Source: Cloacibacillus sp. (GTDB taxonomy: Bacteria; Synergistota; Synergistia; Synergistales; Synergistaceae). Taken from it: a DNA stretch of 64,000 nucleotides. A program made the position numbers and the translations under genes. Below the pieces are notes generated by a model. It ran no database searches and was not told where the DNA came from. It saw only the letters and a program-made list of their open reading frames with translations. The stretch is from NCBI GenBank assembly GCA_036655895.1, contig JAVVPF010000011.1, forward strand, positions 3,269 to 67,268, in the 5' to 3' direction. Below, in pieces: positions 7,855 to 17,000 of the stretch. Within the stretch, counting starts at the first letter, position 1; each line of letters opens with the position of its first letter.

Positions 7855-10233
7855 TTATTTTTCCATCTCCGCGCATCGCACCGTTTCCATCGCGTCTTTC
7901 GCGTAATGGTCGGCTCCCGTATATTCAGCTAAACTTTCCGTCAGCACGGCGCCTCCGACTATGACGCGCACGCCCGGGCATTCGCGGCGCAGCAGTTCTA
8001 TCGTCTCTTTCATGCTGGCTACGGTGGTCGTCATAAGCGCGGAGAGCCCCACAAGAGAGGCGCCGTTTTCTTTTACCGCCTCCGCTACGCGGCGCGGCGG
8101 CACGTCTTTTCCTAGGTCTATAACATCGAAGTTATAATTTTCAAGGATGACTTTCACTATATTTTTGCCGATGTCGTGTATGTCGCCGTGGACGGTGGCT
8201 ATAACTATCTTTTTGCCCTTTGCGTTGTTGGCCCCGCTTTTTGCAAGCTCCGCGCGCAGCACCTCAAAGGCGCCTTTGGCAGCCTCAGCGGATTTTATAA
8301 GCTGCGGCAAAAAGATGCGCTGGGCTTCGTAATCCCTGCCTACGGAATCTAGCGCCGGGATTATTTTTTCTTCTATGACGGACATGGGCGGCATTTCGTG
8401 AAGCAGCGACGACGCGGCCTTCGACGCTTCGTCCTTTAAACCGCGCGCAATCGCGTATTCGAGCTTCGGCGTTTCGTCCTTTACGGGCGCCGCCTTCGGG
8501 AGGGCATCCGCGCCGTATTTTTCTATGTAGGCTGCGGCGTTTTCGTCCTGGGAGAGCAGCAGGCGAGCTGCGGCTACGGTCTCTGTCATGCCGGCGTCCG
8601 ACGGGTTCATTATCGGCGCGTCAAGCCCCGCGGCGAAGGCCATAGCGAGCATGGTGCGGTTTATTATCGGGCGCTGCGGCAGTCCGAAGGAGACGTTGCT
8701 CACGCCGAGCACCGTCTTTACGCCAAGCTCCTTTTTTACGAGGGATACGGCCTTCATCGTCTCCATCGCCTGAGCCGGCTGCGCGCTGACCGTCATTGTG
8801 AGGCAGTCTATGAGCACGTCCTCGCGCGGAATGCCGGCGGCGGCTGCGGCCGTTACGATGCGGCGCGCTATTTCAAGACGCGCCTGCGCGTCGTCCGGTA
8901 TTCCGTTTTCGTCAAGCGTAAGGCCGAGCACGGCGCAGCCGTATTTTTTCGCTATCGGAAGCACCGCGTCAAGCGATTCTTTTTTGCCGTTTACGGAGTT
9001 GAGCAGCGGCTTGCCGTTGTATATACGCGCGGCGCGTTCAAGCGCGGCGGCCGACGCGGAATCAAGCTGCAGCGGAAGCGGCGTCACCGCCTGAAGCTCG
9101 CGCACGGCTTCGGCAAGCATGGCCGGCTCGTCTATGTCAGGCAGGCCCATGTTTACGTCGAGCACCTGCGCGCCCTGCTCCTCCTCGCCTATCGCCTCGC
9201 GCAGCACATAGTCCATGTCGTGCGCGCGCAGCGCCGCCTGAAGCGTTTTTTTGCCGGTGGGGTTGAGCCTTTCGCCGATTACGGTGATCGCGTCGAAGCA
9301 AATGACCTTTGACGGCGAGCATATCTGGCAGCGGCGCGGCGCGCATATCTCGGTGGGCGTCACATCCGCCACCGCCTCTTTCGTGAGGCGGATATATTCC
9401 GGGTCGGTGCCGCAGCAGCCGCCGACGAAGCGCACGCCGCTTTGCGCGAACTCTTTTACACAGTCAGCAAACTCGCGCGGCGTGATGTCGTAGCTGGTTT
9501 TGCCTTCGCGGATGACGGGAAGGCCGGCGTTCGGCTGCACGAGCACCGGAATGTGGGCGCAGGCCAGAATCCTTTTGACAACTAAAGCCAGCTGCTTTGG
9601 GCCGAGCGAGCAGTTTACGCCAAGCGCGAAGACGCCGAGCGCCTCAAGCGTAGCCACCATCGACTCGACGCAGGCGCCGAAAAAGGTGCTCCCGTTTTCC
9701 TCAAAGCTCATTGTTGCAAAGATGGGCAGCGTCGAATTTTCTTTGGCGGCAATGACCGCGGCCTTTAGTTCGTAAAGGTCGGTGAAGGTCTCCAGCAGTA
9801 TGAAATCGGCTCCCGCCGCCGTTCCCGCGCGCACCACCTGCGCGAATATTTCCACCGCCTCTTCAAAGGGAAGGTCTCCCGCCGGCTGGAGCACGCGCCC
9901 GCAGGGGCCTATGTCCAGCGCCGCGTATTTTCCATCGAAGGCCGATGCCGCCTTTTTTGCGATGCGGACTCCGGCCGTCACCATATCTTCAAGAGATACT
10001 CCGGCCTTTTCCGCTTTGAAGCGGTTCGCTCCGAAGGTGTTTGAGAGCACGACGTCCGCTCCCGCTTCAAGATATTTTCTGTGTATTTCCTCTATCATTT
10101 CGGGACGCGTAAGGTTCAGCGTCTCGGGAACTATCCCAAGCTCCATGCCGCCGCGCTGGAGCATCGTCCCCATAGCGCCGTCAAAAAGCATTACTCTGTT
10201 TTCTAACATTTTACCGATATTTTGCTCTTTCAC
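7855..10233 (-). CDS. metH: cobalamin-dependent methionine synthase without reactivation domain
   Basis: A 792-residue protein that transfers the methyl group of methyl-tetrahydrofolate to homocysteine via B12. The homocysteine-binding barrel (about 1-290) has the Zn ligands in GVNCSLGP and VGGCCGTDP. The pterin-binding barrel (about 310-570) starts at VIGERLNPTGKK and has LDVNMGLPDIDEP. The cap and B12 domain (about 590-792) carry the base-off motif GDIHDIGKN. E. coli MetH is about 1227 residues; the missing C-terminal AdoMet-binding reactivation domain is encoded by the preceding gene. The GTG at 10233 is preferred because AGGAG lies upstream, giving a 23-base overlap; an ATG at 10209 is possible. 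Confidence 0.92.
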   Translation of the reverse strand: MKEQNIGKMLENRVMLFDGAMGTMLQRGGMELGIVPETLNLTRPEMIEEIHRKYLEAGADVVLSNTFGANRFKAEKAGVSLEDMVTAGVRIAKKAASAFDGKYAALDIGPCGRVLQPAGDLPFEEAVEIFAQVVRAGTAAGADFILLETFTDLYELKAAVIAAKENSTLPIFATMSFEENGSTFFGACVESMVATLEALGVFALGVNCSLGPKQLALVVKRILACAHIPVLVQPNAGLPVIREGKTSYDITPREFADCVKEFAQSGVRFVGGCCGTDPEYIRLTKEAVADVTPTEICAPRRCQICSPSKVICFDAITVIGERLNPTGKKTLQAALRAHDMDYVLREAIGEEEQGAQVLDVNMGLPDIDEPAMLAEAVRELQAVTPLPLQLDSASAAALERAARIYNGKPLLNSVNGKKESLDAVLPIAKKYGCAVLGLTLDENGIPDDAQARLEIARRIVTAAAAAGIPREDVLIDCLTMTVSAQPAQAMETMKAVSLVKKELGVKTVLGVSNVSFGLPQRPIINRTMLAMAFAAGLDAPIMNPSDAGMTETVAAARLLLSQDENAAAYIEKYGADALPKAAPVKDETPKLEYAIARGLKDEASKAASSLLHEMPPMSVIEEKIIPALDSVGRDYEAQRIFLPQLIKSAEAAKGAFEVLRAELAKSGANNAKGKKIVIATVHGDIHDIGKNIVKVILENYNFDVIDLGKDVPPRRVAEAVKENGASLVGLSALMTTTVASMKETIELLRRECPGVRVIVGGAVLTESLAEYTGADHYAKDAMETVRCAEMEK

Positions 10234-10897
10234 CGCAGTAGGCTCCTCTCTTTTTATAAGGGCATGAAGCGGCCGCGGCGCAGAGGCCGCAGCTTTCGTA
10301 TCTTTTTTGCGGGGCGTCCGCTATTCCTATGACCGCGGTCACCGACTTTACTGGCACGAGCATCTGACTGCGCGTCACCGTGAGGCCGATGCGCCTTGCC
10401 GCGTCGAGCGCCTCTATTATCTTTGCGGATTCTGACTGCGGCACGTCGCCGTAGCCGGGAGAAAAACGCATTGTGAGGAATTTGTCCGCGCCCGCGGCCT
10501 CCATTATGCGCGGCTCCATCTCGCAGCACATACGTTCCACCTCGGCCGAGGCGCAGGCGTCCATGACGACGGCGCGCGATATGCTTTGCGCCTGAGCGCG
10601 CGCGATGAGCCTGTCCGCTCCGGCACCAAGCGTCACGGCAAGGAGCGCGGCGCGCCCGCATCCGCGGCAAAGACGCGCCAAGTCCGCTCCCTCAAGCCTA
10701 AGGCGGGGGCTTATTTCTACCTCCGCGTCGTTTGTCTTTATTTCAAATATTTTAAATAGGCCGCGCGCGTCACAGCCTCTAAGCTCCGTCAAGCAGCCGT
10801 CTATCTCGCTGCGCAGCGCGCCGTCCGCACCGTTTTCCGCACCAAGCAGGCGCAGTATCTCAGATAGCTCCTGTGGGGAGAGGCCGTTTTCAACCAC
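10211..10897 (-). CDS. stand-alone MetH reactivation-domain-like protein
   Basis: A 228-residue protein matching the vitamin B12-dependent methionine synthase activation region: TLGAGADRLIARAQ, the helix DACASAEVERMC, the key loop RFSPGYGDVPQSES, GLTVTRSQMLVPVKSVTAVIG, and a Cys-rich tail with Cys203, 206, 212 and 221. In full-length MetH this domain binds AdoMet and reductively remethylates inactive cob(II)alamin. Here it sits between metF and metH with an 8-base overlap upstream and 23-base overlap downstream, so it very likely works in trans on the MetH encoded next. The Cys tail might bind an Fe-S cluster. A second, more divergent relative lies at 42887-43681. Confidence 0.85.
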   Translation of the reverse strand: MVENGLSPQELSEILRLLGAENGADGALRSEIDGCLTELRGCDARGLFKIFEIKTNDAEVEISPRLRLEGADLARLCRGCGRAALLAVTLGAGADRLIARAQAQSISRAVVMDACASAEVERMCCEMEPRIMEAAGADKFLTMRFSPGYGDVPQSESAKIIEALDAARRIGLTVTRSQMLVPVKSVTAVIGIADAPQKRYESCGLCAAAASCPYKKRGAYCGERAKYR

Positions 10898-11759
10898 GCT
10901 TGACCCTCTGCGAGTAGAGCACTCCGCGAATGTTTTCGCAGATGCGCTTTGCTATGTCCGGCTGGTTCATCGTGTACAGATGGATGCCGTCCACTCCCTC
11001 CGCCAGCAGGTCTATTATCTGGTTTGTGGCATAGGCGATGCCCGCCTCGCGCATGGCCATGCTGTTGTGGCCGTAGGCGCGGATTATTTTTTGAACGGCG
11101 GCTGGCACAGAGGCGCCGCACATGGAGACCATGCGTTTTATCTGCACCGGCGAGGTGATGGGCATGATGCCCGCCTCTATGCGCGTCGTAACGCCGCGCG
11201 CCCGGGCCATATCGCGGAAGCTGTAGAAGTGTTCGTTGTCAAAGAAGAGCTGGCTTATGAGCACCTCGACGCCCATGTCGCATTTAGCCTTGAGATGATC
11301 AAGGTCTTCCTCCATCGAGTAGGCTTCAAGATGTTTTTCCGGGTAGCAGGCGGCGAAGAGGTGAAAGCTGTAGTTTTCGCTGATAAATTTGATGAGGTCG
11401 GAGGCGTGTTTGAAGTCCTTCGTGCCCTCGTCGCCCAAGTCGCCGCGCATGGCCAAGATGTTTTTGACGCCGCGCGCTTCAAGCGAGTCGAGCGTCGCGC
11501 GCATTTCGTCTTTCGTGCTGCCGACGCAGGTGAGGTGCGCAAGCGCCGGTATGCTGTACTCTTTTTCGATGCGCGAGGCTATCTCCGCCGTGTTCTCGCG
11601 GCTCGTGCCGCCCGCGCCGTAGGTGACGCTGATGAGATCCGGGTCGAGGCTGGCGAGCGCGTCTACCGTGGCGAATATCTGTGAGAGGTCGCCCGCGCCT
11701 TTGGGCGGAAAAATTTCAAATGAGAAGGTCGGCTTGTCAAGTTTAAAAAAATTTTTCAT
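10890..11759 (-). CDS. metF: methylenetetrahydrofolate reductase
   Basis: A 289-residue TIM-barrel flavoprotein that reduces 5,10-methylene-THF to 5-methyl-THF, the methyl donor for MetH encoded two genes downstream. Signatures: FSFEIFPPKG near the N-terminus with the conserved Glu, SVTYGAGGTSRENT, AHLTCVGSTKDEM, ILAMRGDLG, FAACYPEKHLEA, ISQLFFDNEHFYSF and EAGIMPITS. The length fits the bacterial enzyme. It is the first gene of metF-activation gene-metH; the start is the ATG at 11759. I saw no SAM or cobalamin riboswitch in the roughly 60-base leader. Confidence 0.94.
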   Translation of the reverse strand: MKNFFKLDKPTFSFEIFPPKGAGDLSQIFATVDALASLDPDLISVTYGAGGTSRENTAEIASRIEKEYSIPALAHLTCVGSTKDEMRATLDSLEARGVKNILAMRGDLGDEGTKDFKHASDLIKFISENYSFHLFAACYPEKHLEAYSMEEDLDHLKAKCDMGVEVLISQLFFDNEHFYSFRDMARARGVTTRIEAGIMPITSPVQIKRMVSMCGASVPAAVQKIIRAYGHNSMAMREAGIAYATNQIIDLLAEGVDGIHLYTMNQPDIAKRICENIRGVLYSQRVKRG

Positions 11760-11819
11760 CTATACGGCTCCTGTATAAAAATATAAAATATTTTACGTTT
11801 TGCGGCGCGGGCGCGCCCG

Positions 11820-12626
11820 TTACGCCTTTAAAAATTCTTCCACGACGCGAGCCGCGCCCTCTTCTTCATTTGAAGGCGCTATGAGGTCGGCTGCCGCCTT
11901 TACCTCGTCCTTTGCGTTTCCCATAGCGATGCCTGTGCCGGCCCATTCAATCATCTCGATGTCGTTTATGCCGTCGCCTATGGCCGTCACGTTTTCGCGG
12001 GATATGCCGTAGTATTCCGCAACGCGCCGCAGCGCCGCAGCCTTGTTCACATCGGGATGCACCATCTCTATGAAGGCGCCCCACGAGGTGGCCTGATAGA
12101 TGCGCGCGCCGAACTTATCACGGACCGTTTCGCACATTACCCGAAAGCCCGCCTTGTCAAAGCAGATGCCAAGCAGTTTCGATGAGTCCAGTCCGCAGTT
12201 CCAAAATTTTTCACCAAGCGCCGCGGCTGTAAGGCCGCATATATTTTCATAATATTTGCAGCGTTCGTCGTCCCTGTCGCGGACTATCAGTTTATCCTGA
12301 GAATATATCTGCACGTACCAGTCGTTTTCTTTGAAGAAGGAAAGTATCTCAGCGGTCAGCGCAGCGCCCAGGCTGCGCTCAAAGATGGTGGCGTCGGTGA
12401 GCGGGTCGCGGATCAGCGCGCCGTTGTAAAAGATGGAGGCGCTTTCGATGCCGATGTCGCGTATGTGTATCATGGCGGAGGGGTACATGCGCCCTGTGGC
12501 CGCGACTACGCGAATGCCGGCCAGCTGCGCGTTTTGCAGCGCTTTTTTCGTGCGCGCCGTAAGACGGCTTTGCGCGTCGAGCATGGTGCCGTCCATGTCG
12601 AGCGCTATCAGTTGAGGCCGCTTCAC
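11820..12626 (-). CDS. Cof-type HAD hydrolase
   Basis: A 268-residue HAD phosphatase with a C2B cap (Cof/YidA type). Motif I is IALDMDGTMLD with the nucleophile Asp, motif II is VAATGRMYPSA, the motif III Lys is in the DVNKAAALR region, and motif IV is IGDGINDIEMI. Such enzymes hydrolyse sugar phosphates, FMN or similar. The start is a GTG at 12626 overlapping the cobS stop (GTGA), chosen because residues further upstream in this frame are an antisense-like shadow of cobS. It ends the AsmA-like/cobU/cobS chain. A role in cobalamin assembly (for example alpha-ribazole-phosphate dephosphorylation, for which no cobC is visible) is speculation from position. Confidence 0.85.
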   Translation of the reverse strand: MKRPQLIALDMDGTMLDAQSRLTARTKKALQNAQLAGIRVVAATGRMYPSAMIHIRDIGIESASIFYNGALIRDPLTDATIFERSLGAALTAEILSFFKENDWYVQIYSQDKLIVRDRDDERCKYYENICGLTAAALGEKFWNCGLDSSKLLGICFDKAGFRVMCETVRDKFGARIYQATSWGAFIEMVHPDVNKAAALRRVAEYYGISRENVTAIGDGINDIEMIEWAGTGIAMGNAKDEVKAAADLIAPSNEEEGAARVVEEFLKA

Positions 12627-13438
12627 AGCGCCCACACCGCAAGCGACGCAAGCTCCGCCGCTACCGCGGCCGCGCCCAGAACGTCGCCGTTTACGCCGCC
12701 AAGACGCCGGTTCATTTGAACGGCCATCGCAAAACCTACGAAACCTGAAAGCGCGGCGCATATTGAAAAGTGGAAGATGGATACTGGCAGGAACGGAACG
12801 AGGCAGAGCGCCGCGGTAAAGAGGTCGTAGGAGGAAAAGGTGTCGACCCAGCCTTTGCCCATGCCTATCTCCCACGGATAATCGCCGAAGTAGGCGGCTG
12901 TGCATTCGGCAAAGCGCGAAGCGGCGCCCGCCGTTATGCAGGCGGCAAGGCGCGAACCGGGAGCAACGGAGGCAAGCAGCGAAGTCCAGAGGCCCAGCGC
13001 AAGTATGAGCGATGCTCCGCCGTAGGAGCCGAGCCTGCTGTCTTTCATCACCTCGCGAAGCGCGTCTCCGCTTCTGCCTGAGCCGATGCCGTCCCAGAGG
13101 TCTCCCCAACCGTCAAGGTGCAGCGCCCAGCCGATGAGGAAATAAAAAGCCGCCCCCACCCATGCAGAGGCAAGCGCGTTCATGCCAAAGAATGAGGCGG
13201 CCGCTACTACAAGTCCCGTCAAAAGGCCAAGCAGACCGCCCGCAAGAGGCGCTATGGCAAGCGCCCTGTTGCCGGCGGGCATCTCGTCGGGCCAAAACTC
13301 TTTTGGCAGCGGTATGCGCGATAACAAGGTCCAGATTACTACGAAGCGCGCCGCGAAGTCGCGTTTGAAACCTTTGTCGCGCAGCTCCGCGTCGAGCTGA
13401 TCCGAATATTTGTGGAATTTCTCTTTGAAATTTTCTAT
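12623..13438 (-). CDS. cobS: adenosylcobinamide-GDP ribazoletransferase (cobalamin synthase)
   Basis: A polytopic membrane enzyme that joins adenosylcobinamide-GDP and alpha-ribazole in the last steps of B12 assembly. Recognised by LLSRIPLPKEFWP, the metal-binding stretch ALHLDGWGDLWDGIGSG, KDSRLGSYGG and the C-terminal RRLGGVNGDVLGA. The first ordinary start, a TTG at 13327, would cut into the first conserved helix. The same frame continues upstream with protein-like sequence to a position overlapping the cobU stop, where the only plausible start is ATA (13436-13438) with GGAG about 11 bases upstream. I give the longer form (271 residues); the start is unsettled. It lies directly after cobU. 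Confidence 0.88.
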   Translation of the reverse strand: MENFKEKFHKYSDQLDAELRDKGFKRDFAARFVVIWTLLSRIPLPKEFWPDEMPAGNRALAIAPLAGGLLGLLTGLVVAAASFFGMNALASAWVGAAFYFLIGWALHLDGWGDLWDGIGSGRSGDALREVMKDSRLGSYGGASLILALGLWTSLLASVAPGSRLAACITAGAASRFAECTAAYFGDYPWEIGMGKGWVDTFSSYDLFTAALCLVPFLPVSIFHFSICAALSGFVGFAMAVQMNRRLGGVNGDVLGAAAVAAELASLAVWAL

Positions 13439-14010
13439 TTTTGCTCACTCTCCGTTTTTATTCCGCCCTTTACCCAAAGCGGGCATCCGGCCACCACGAG
13501 GACTACGTTCTCCGCGCGCGACGCCACAAGCTGGTTGATGCGGCCCTGAAGGTCGCGGAACCTGCGTCCCATAAGATAGGGAGGCACGAGGCCGAAGCCG
13601 ACCTCGTTGCTGACGGCGACGAGGCTTGCGTCGTCGCGCAGCGACGAGCAGAGCCGCTCGGTGAGGCCGGTTATTTTTTTCTCCGCGGCAAACCACGCCT
13701 CTTCGTCCTCAAACTCCGCCTCGGGGCTTGCCAGGTAGAGCCGCGTCAGCCACATCGTGAGACAGTCAAGCAGCAAAAAGCCCGACAGCTTTTCAACGGC
13801 GGACGGAAGATCCGAAGGCTCCCCCTCCCATGTGCGCCAATGGGCGGGGCGGCGCAGCTGATGCAGCTCGACGCGCTTTGCCATCTCGCCGTCGCGGCAG
13901 TCCGCCGTGGCGAGGTAGGTGACGGGCGCGCTCTGCGCAAGCGCGAGCTTCTCCGCAAAGGTGCTTTTGCCGCTTCTGGCTCCGCCAAGCACAAGCGTAA
14001 TATTTTTCAT
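13435..14010 (-). CDS. cobU: adenosylcobinamide kinase/adenosylcobinamide-phosphate guanylyltransferase
   Basis: A 191-residue bifunctional enzyme of cobalamin nucleotide-loop assembly. The P-loop LGGARSGKSTFAE is at the N-terminus, followed by YLATADCRDGEM, HQLRRPAHWRTWEGE (containing the His that CobU guanylylates in this region) and AVSNEVGFGLVP, all typical of CobU/CobP. It phosphorylates adenosylcobinamide and adds GMP; CobS (next gene, overlapping stop) uses the product. A B12 salvage or synthesis branch fits a genome with MetH and many corrinoid methyltransferases. It starts two bases after the AsmA-like gene ends. Confidence 0.93.
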   Translation of the reverse strand: MKNITLVLGGARSGKSTFAEKLALAQSAPVTYLATADCRDGEMAKRVELHQLRRPAHWRTWEGEPSDLPSAVEKLSGFLLLDCLTMWLTRLYLASPEAEFEDEEAWFAAEKKITGLTERLCSSLRDDASLVAVSNEVGFGLVPPYLMGRRFRDLQGRINQLVASRAENVVLVVAGCPLWVKGGIKTESEQK

Positions 14011-14012
14011 AA

Positions 14013-17000
14013 TTATAACCCGAAATCGACGTTCTTCAGCAGGTTTTCGAGCGTCTGCTCTACTACCTGCCCCTTCGCGTCGCCTCTTGTCTGGCTGTAC
14101 CCCGGCCCGACGGGTATCTCAAATTTAAACTTGAAGGTAGTGTTGCCGTTGTTGGTCAGGCTTTTTTCGTCCGGATCGCTCTGGTTCGTCGGTATCGCCT
14201 CTTTCGCGGAGGTCTGGTTGACCGCCTTTTCAACTTTTACATTAAAGAACTGTGGGTGCTCGACCGTGCCGCCTATGTTGAAAGTGACGAAACGGAATTC
14301 GTTCTTTGCAAAGCCGCTGAGCACGCCGCCCAGCACGTTCTGCAGCAGCTCGCCTTTGTCCAGCGTGCCGGCCGTCATATCAATGCCCGCGTTGAGAAGC
14401 CCCTGGAAGGCTCCGATGAACGAGTTCAGCGCGCGGATGTTGACCTTGCCCATCGAAAAGAGCGAGATGTTGCCCTTGTTGCCGATGAAGCCGTCAAGCA
14501 TCACATAGCGGTAGACTGGGTCTCCCTTGGGGGCCGTCGCCTGGCTGCCCGGCAGCAGGTTTATATCGCCGCCGTCGTAGGTGAAGGTGCCGCGTATAGA
14601 TTCAAAGAGCAGCGGCTTGCCGCCCGTGAATTTCTTCGCCGCCTCCACCGCGTCAAAGCTTGTTATATCTCCGTTATGCAGATAGACCGCGCCGCCCGCC
14701 CTTATTGTCGAGGCACGGCCTATCTCTCCGCCGCCGCGCACCTTGAGATCGCCCTTGCCTGTGACGTTTCCTTTGAGCCGAGGCGCGGCCTGCTTTATAA
14801 GCTGGTTTATATCGGTGCTCATGACGGTGAGGTTGCCTCCCCAAACGTTGTTCTTCAAGTCGAAGCCGACTCCGCCTGCAAGTGTGCCGCCGTTTAACCC
14901 GGCCTTCAGATCTTCTATCATCGCGTAGTTGTTTGAGACGAAGAACGGCGCTTTCACGTTGTCAAAGCGTATTCCCATGATTCGCATACGCGGCGAGGAG
15001 AAGGCGCCTTTGCCGGTTATCTCCTTCAGCTTGCCCTTGCCGCTCATATCGAAGTCCGCGATTCCGCCAAAACGCCGCTTGAAGCCCTCCGGCAGATAGG
15101 AGCCGAACTGACGCAGCTCTATGTCGTCGCCCTTTACGTTGAAATCGCCGTACCATTCCTTGTCCTTGTCATAGAAACGGCCGTAGGCCTTGAATGTGCC
15201 TCCCTGAATGAGGGCGTTTGCCTCGCTTACGACGACCTCCGCGAGGCTGCCGTGGAACTTTGTGTCAAGAATCGGCAGCATGAAGCCGCGGCAGCGGATC
15301 GGCGCAACGCGCGCCTCTCCTTTGAACTTCGGGTCGCCGACCGTGCCCGTCACCTTCATTTTTCCGGCAATCAGCCCCTGTATTGAGCGAATGTCCGGCA
15401 GGTGGCGGCGCAGCAGTTCGTAGACGTTGAGCTTTTCCGTCGTTACATCGAGGGCAAGAGCTGCTTTCGTAAATTTTTCACCTTTTGCCGGCATCGAGAT
15501 GGCGCCCGCGACCGTCGTTGCGCCTCCAAGGAATTTTCCGCGCACGCCCGTCACGGTGATGGTCCTTCGGTTTCCCGAAAGCGCGCCCTTTGCGTCCACG
15601 ACGCGGAAGTCGCGCCACTGAGCTGACGGCGCCGTAAAGTCAGCGCCCCATTCAAGCGCGCCGTCCGCGTCCGACCCGGCGGTCACAGCGCCCGTCACGG
15701 CGCCCGATATTTGTTCATCCATCTTCAGAAGGCCGTTGAGCGCGGCCAAGTCCACGCCCGTCACTTTTCCGCCGAGCTTCCACGAAGCAGGGCTTTTGCC
15801 GCCGTCGGCCCGACGCGCAGGCAGAGTGACGTTGCATGTAAGAAGCGCGCGGCCGCCTCCCGCCGTCACGTCCACCTGCGAAAGGTAGAGCTTGCCGGCG
15901 GCGTAGGCCAGTTTAAGCGAGAAGTTCGATATGCGCAGGTCACGGAATTTGCCGCCCGACGCACGGACGTCCGCCGCAACGACCGGGGCGGCCGCCGTGC
16001 CGGTAAGCCTCCATTTGCCGGAGGCTGCGCCTTCTATTTCCATAGACTTAAAAAACGGCACAAGGTCGTAAAAACGCGTCAGCACAACGCCGCGCGCGGA
16101 GCCTTGGAATTTAAGTCCCTGGTCGGACGAAGTTGTTAAGTTCGCTATGCCCGAGGCCGTGAGCTGCGCCCCGTTCCATTGGGCGGAGGCCTTTACAAGC
16201 TCCGCTTTTTTATCCGCCATGTTATAGGCGCCGTTCGCTTTGATATTTAGGATCTTTCCTATCTTCTGCGCCTCAACGAGCGGAGACGAAGCCTCCGCAG
16301 TTATGCGCCACTTCCCGTAAAGCCCGCGGCAGGCGGCCTTTACGCTGACCGTGCCCGCGGCCTTCATCTTCGGCGGCTCGGGCAGACATTTTAAGACCTT
16401 CTCTATCGGATAGCCGTCAGTGGAAAAAACCATGTCGGTCGGTATCTTGTCTCCGAGGGAGATACGGCCGGAAAGCGACGCGCGCCTGCCGTCGGCCATA
16501 GCCGTCAGGTTTATGAGGCCAGCCGGCTGTCCGTTGAAGACGGCGCTGCCGGAAAGCCCCTTAAGCGCTATATCCTTGTAGCTGACATCTGACGCGCCTA
16601 TGTCTACACGGCCAGAAAGCGCGTTGAGCGGCCCTTTTATGTCCGCTTTGAGCGACGAGACTCCGCCTTTGAAAAAGAGCGCCCTGCCGTGCGTCTGCTT
16701 TTCAAGACGCTCGCTCCAGTCAGCGAATTTAAGGTTTTTCACGTCGGCGGCAAGTTCAAGATAGGTGTCGTCCGACCTCTTTTCGATGGACAGATTTCCA
16801 GTGAGCGTCGAGTTGAAGATGCGCCCCTTATCCACGACGAGCTTTATCCTTCCCGGCGCGCAGTCCCATTCCGTGTCAAGCTGTTCAAGCGGGATGCCGC
16901 GAATGACGGCGTTCTGCAAAAGCCCCTTTCCCCTCGAGGTGAAGGCCTTCGCGTCTCCCGCAAAGGTGGCGCTGCCGGAGAGCATCCCGACTACGCCGTA

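Noticed and set aside
11760-11819. SAM riboswitch before metF
   Set aside because: The 60-base gap is too short and contains only a small stem.
12627-13109. N-terminal extension of the HAD phosphatase frame
   Set aside because: Arg-rich composition typical of an off-frame reading of cobS; the GTG at 12626 overlapping the cobS stop explains the gene.
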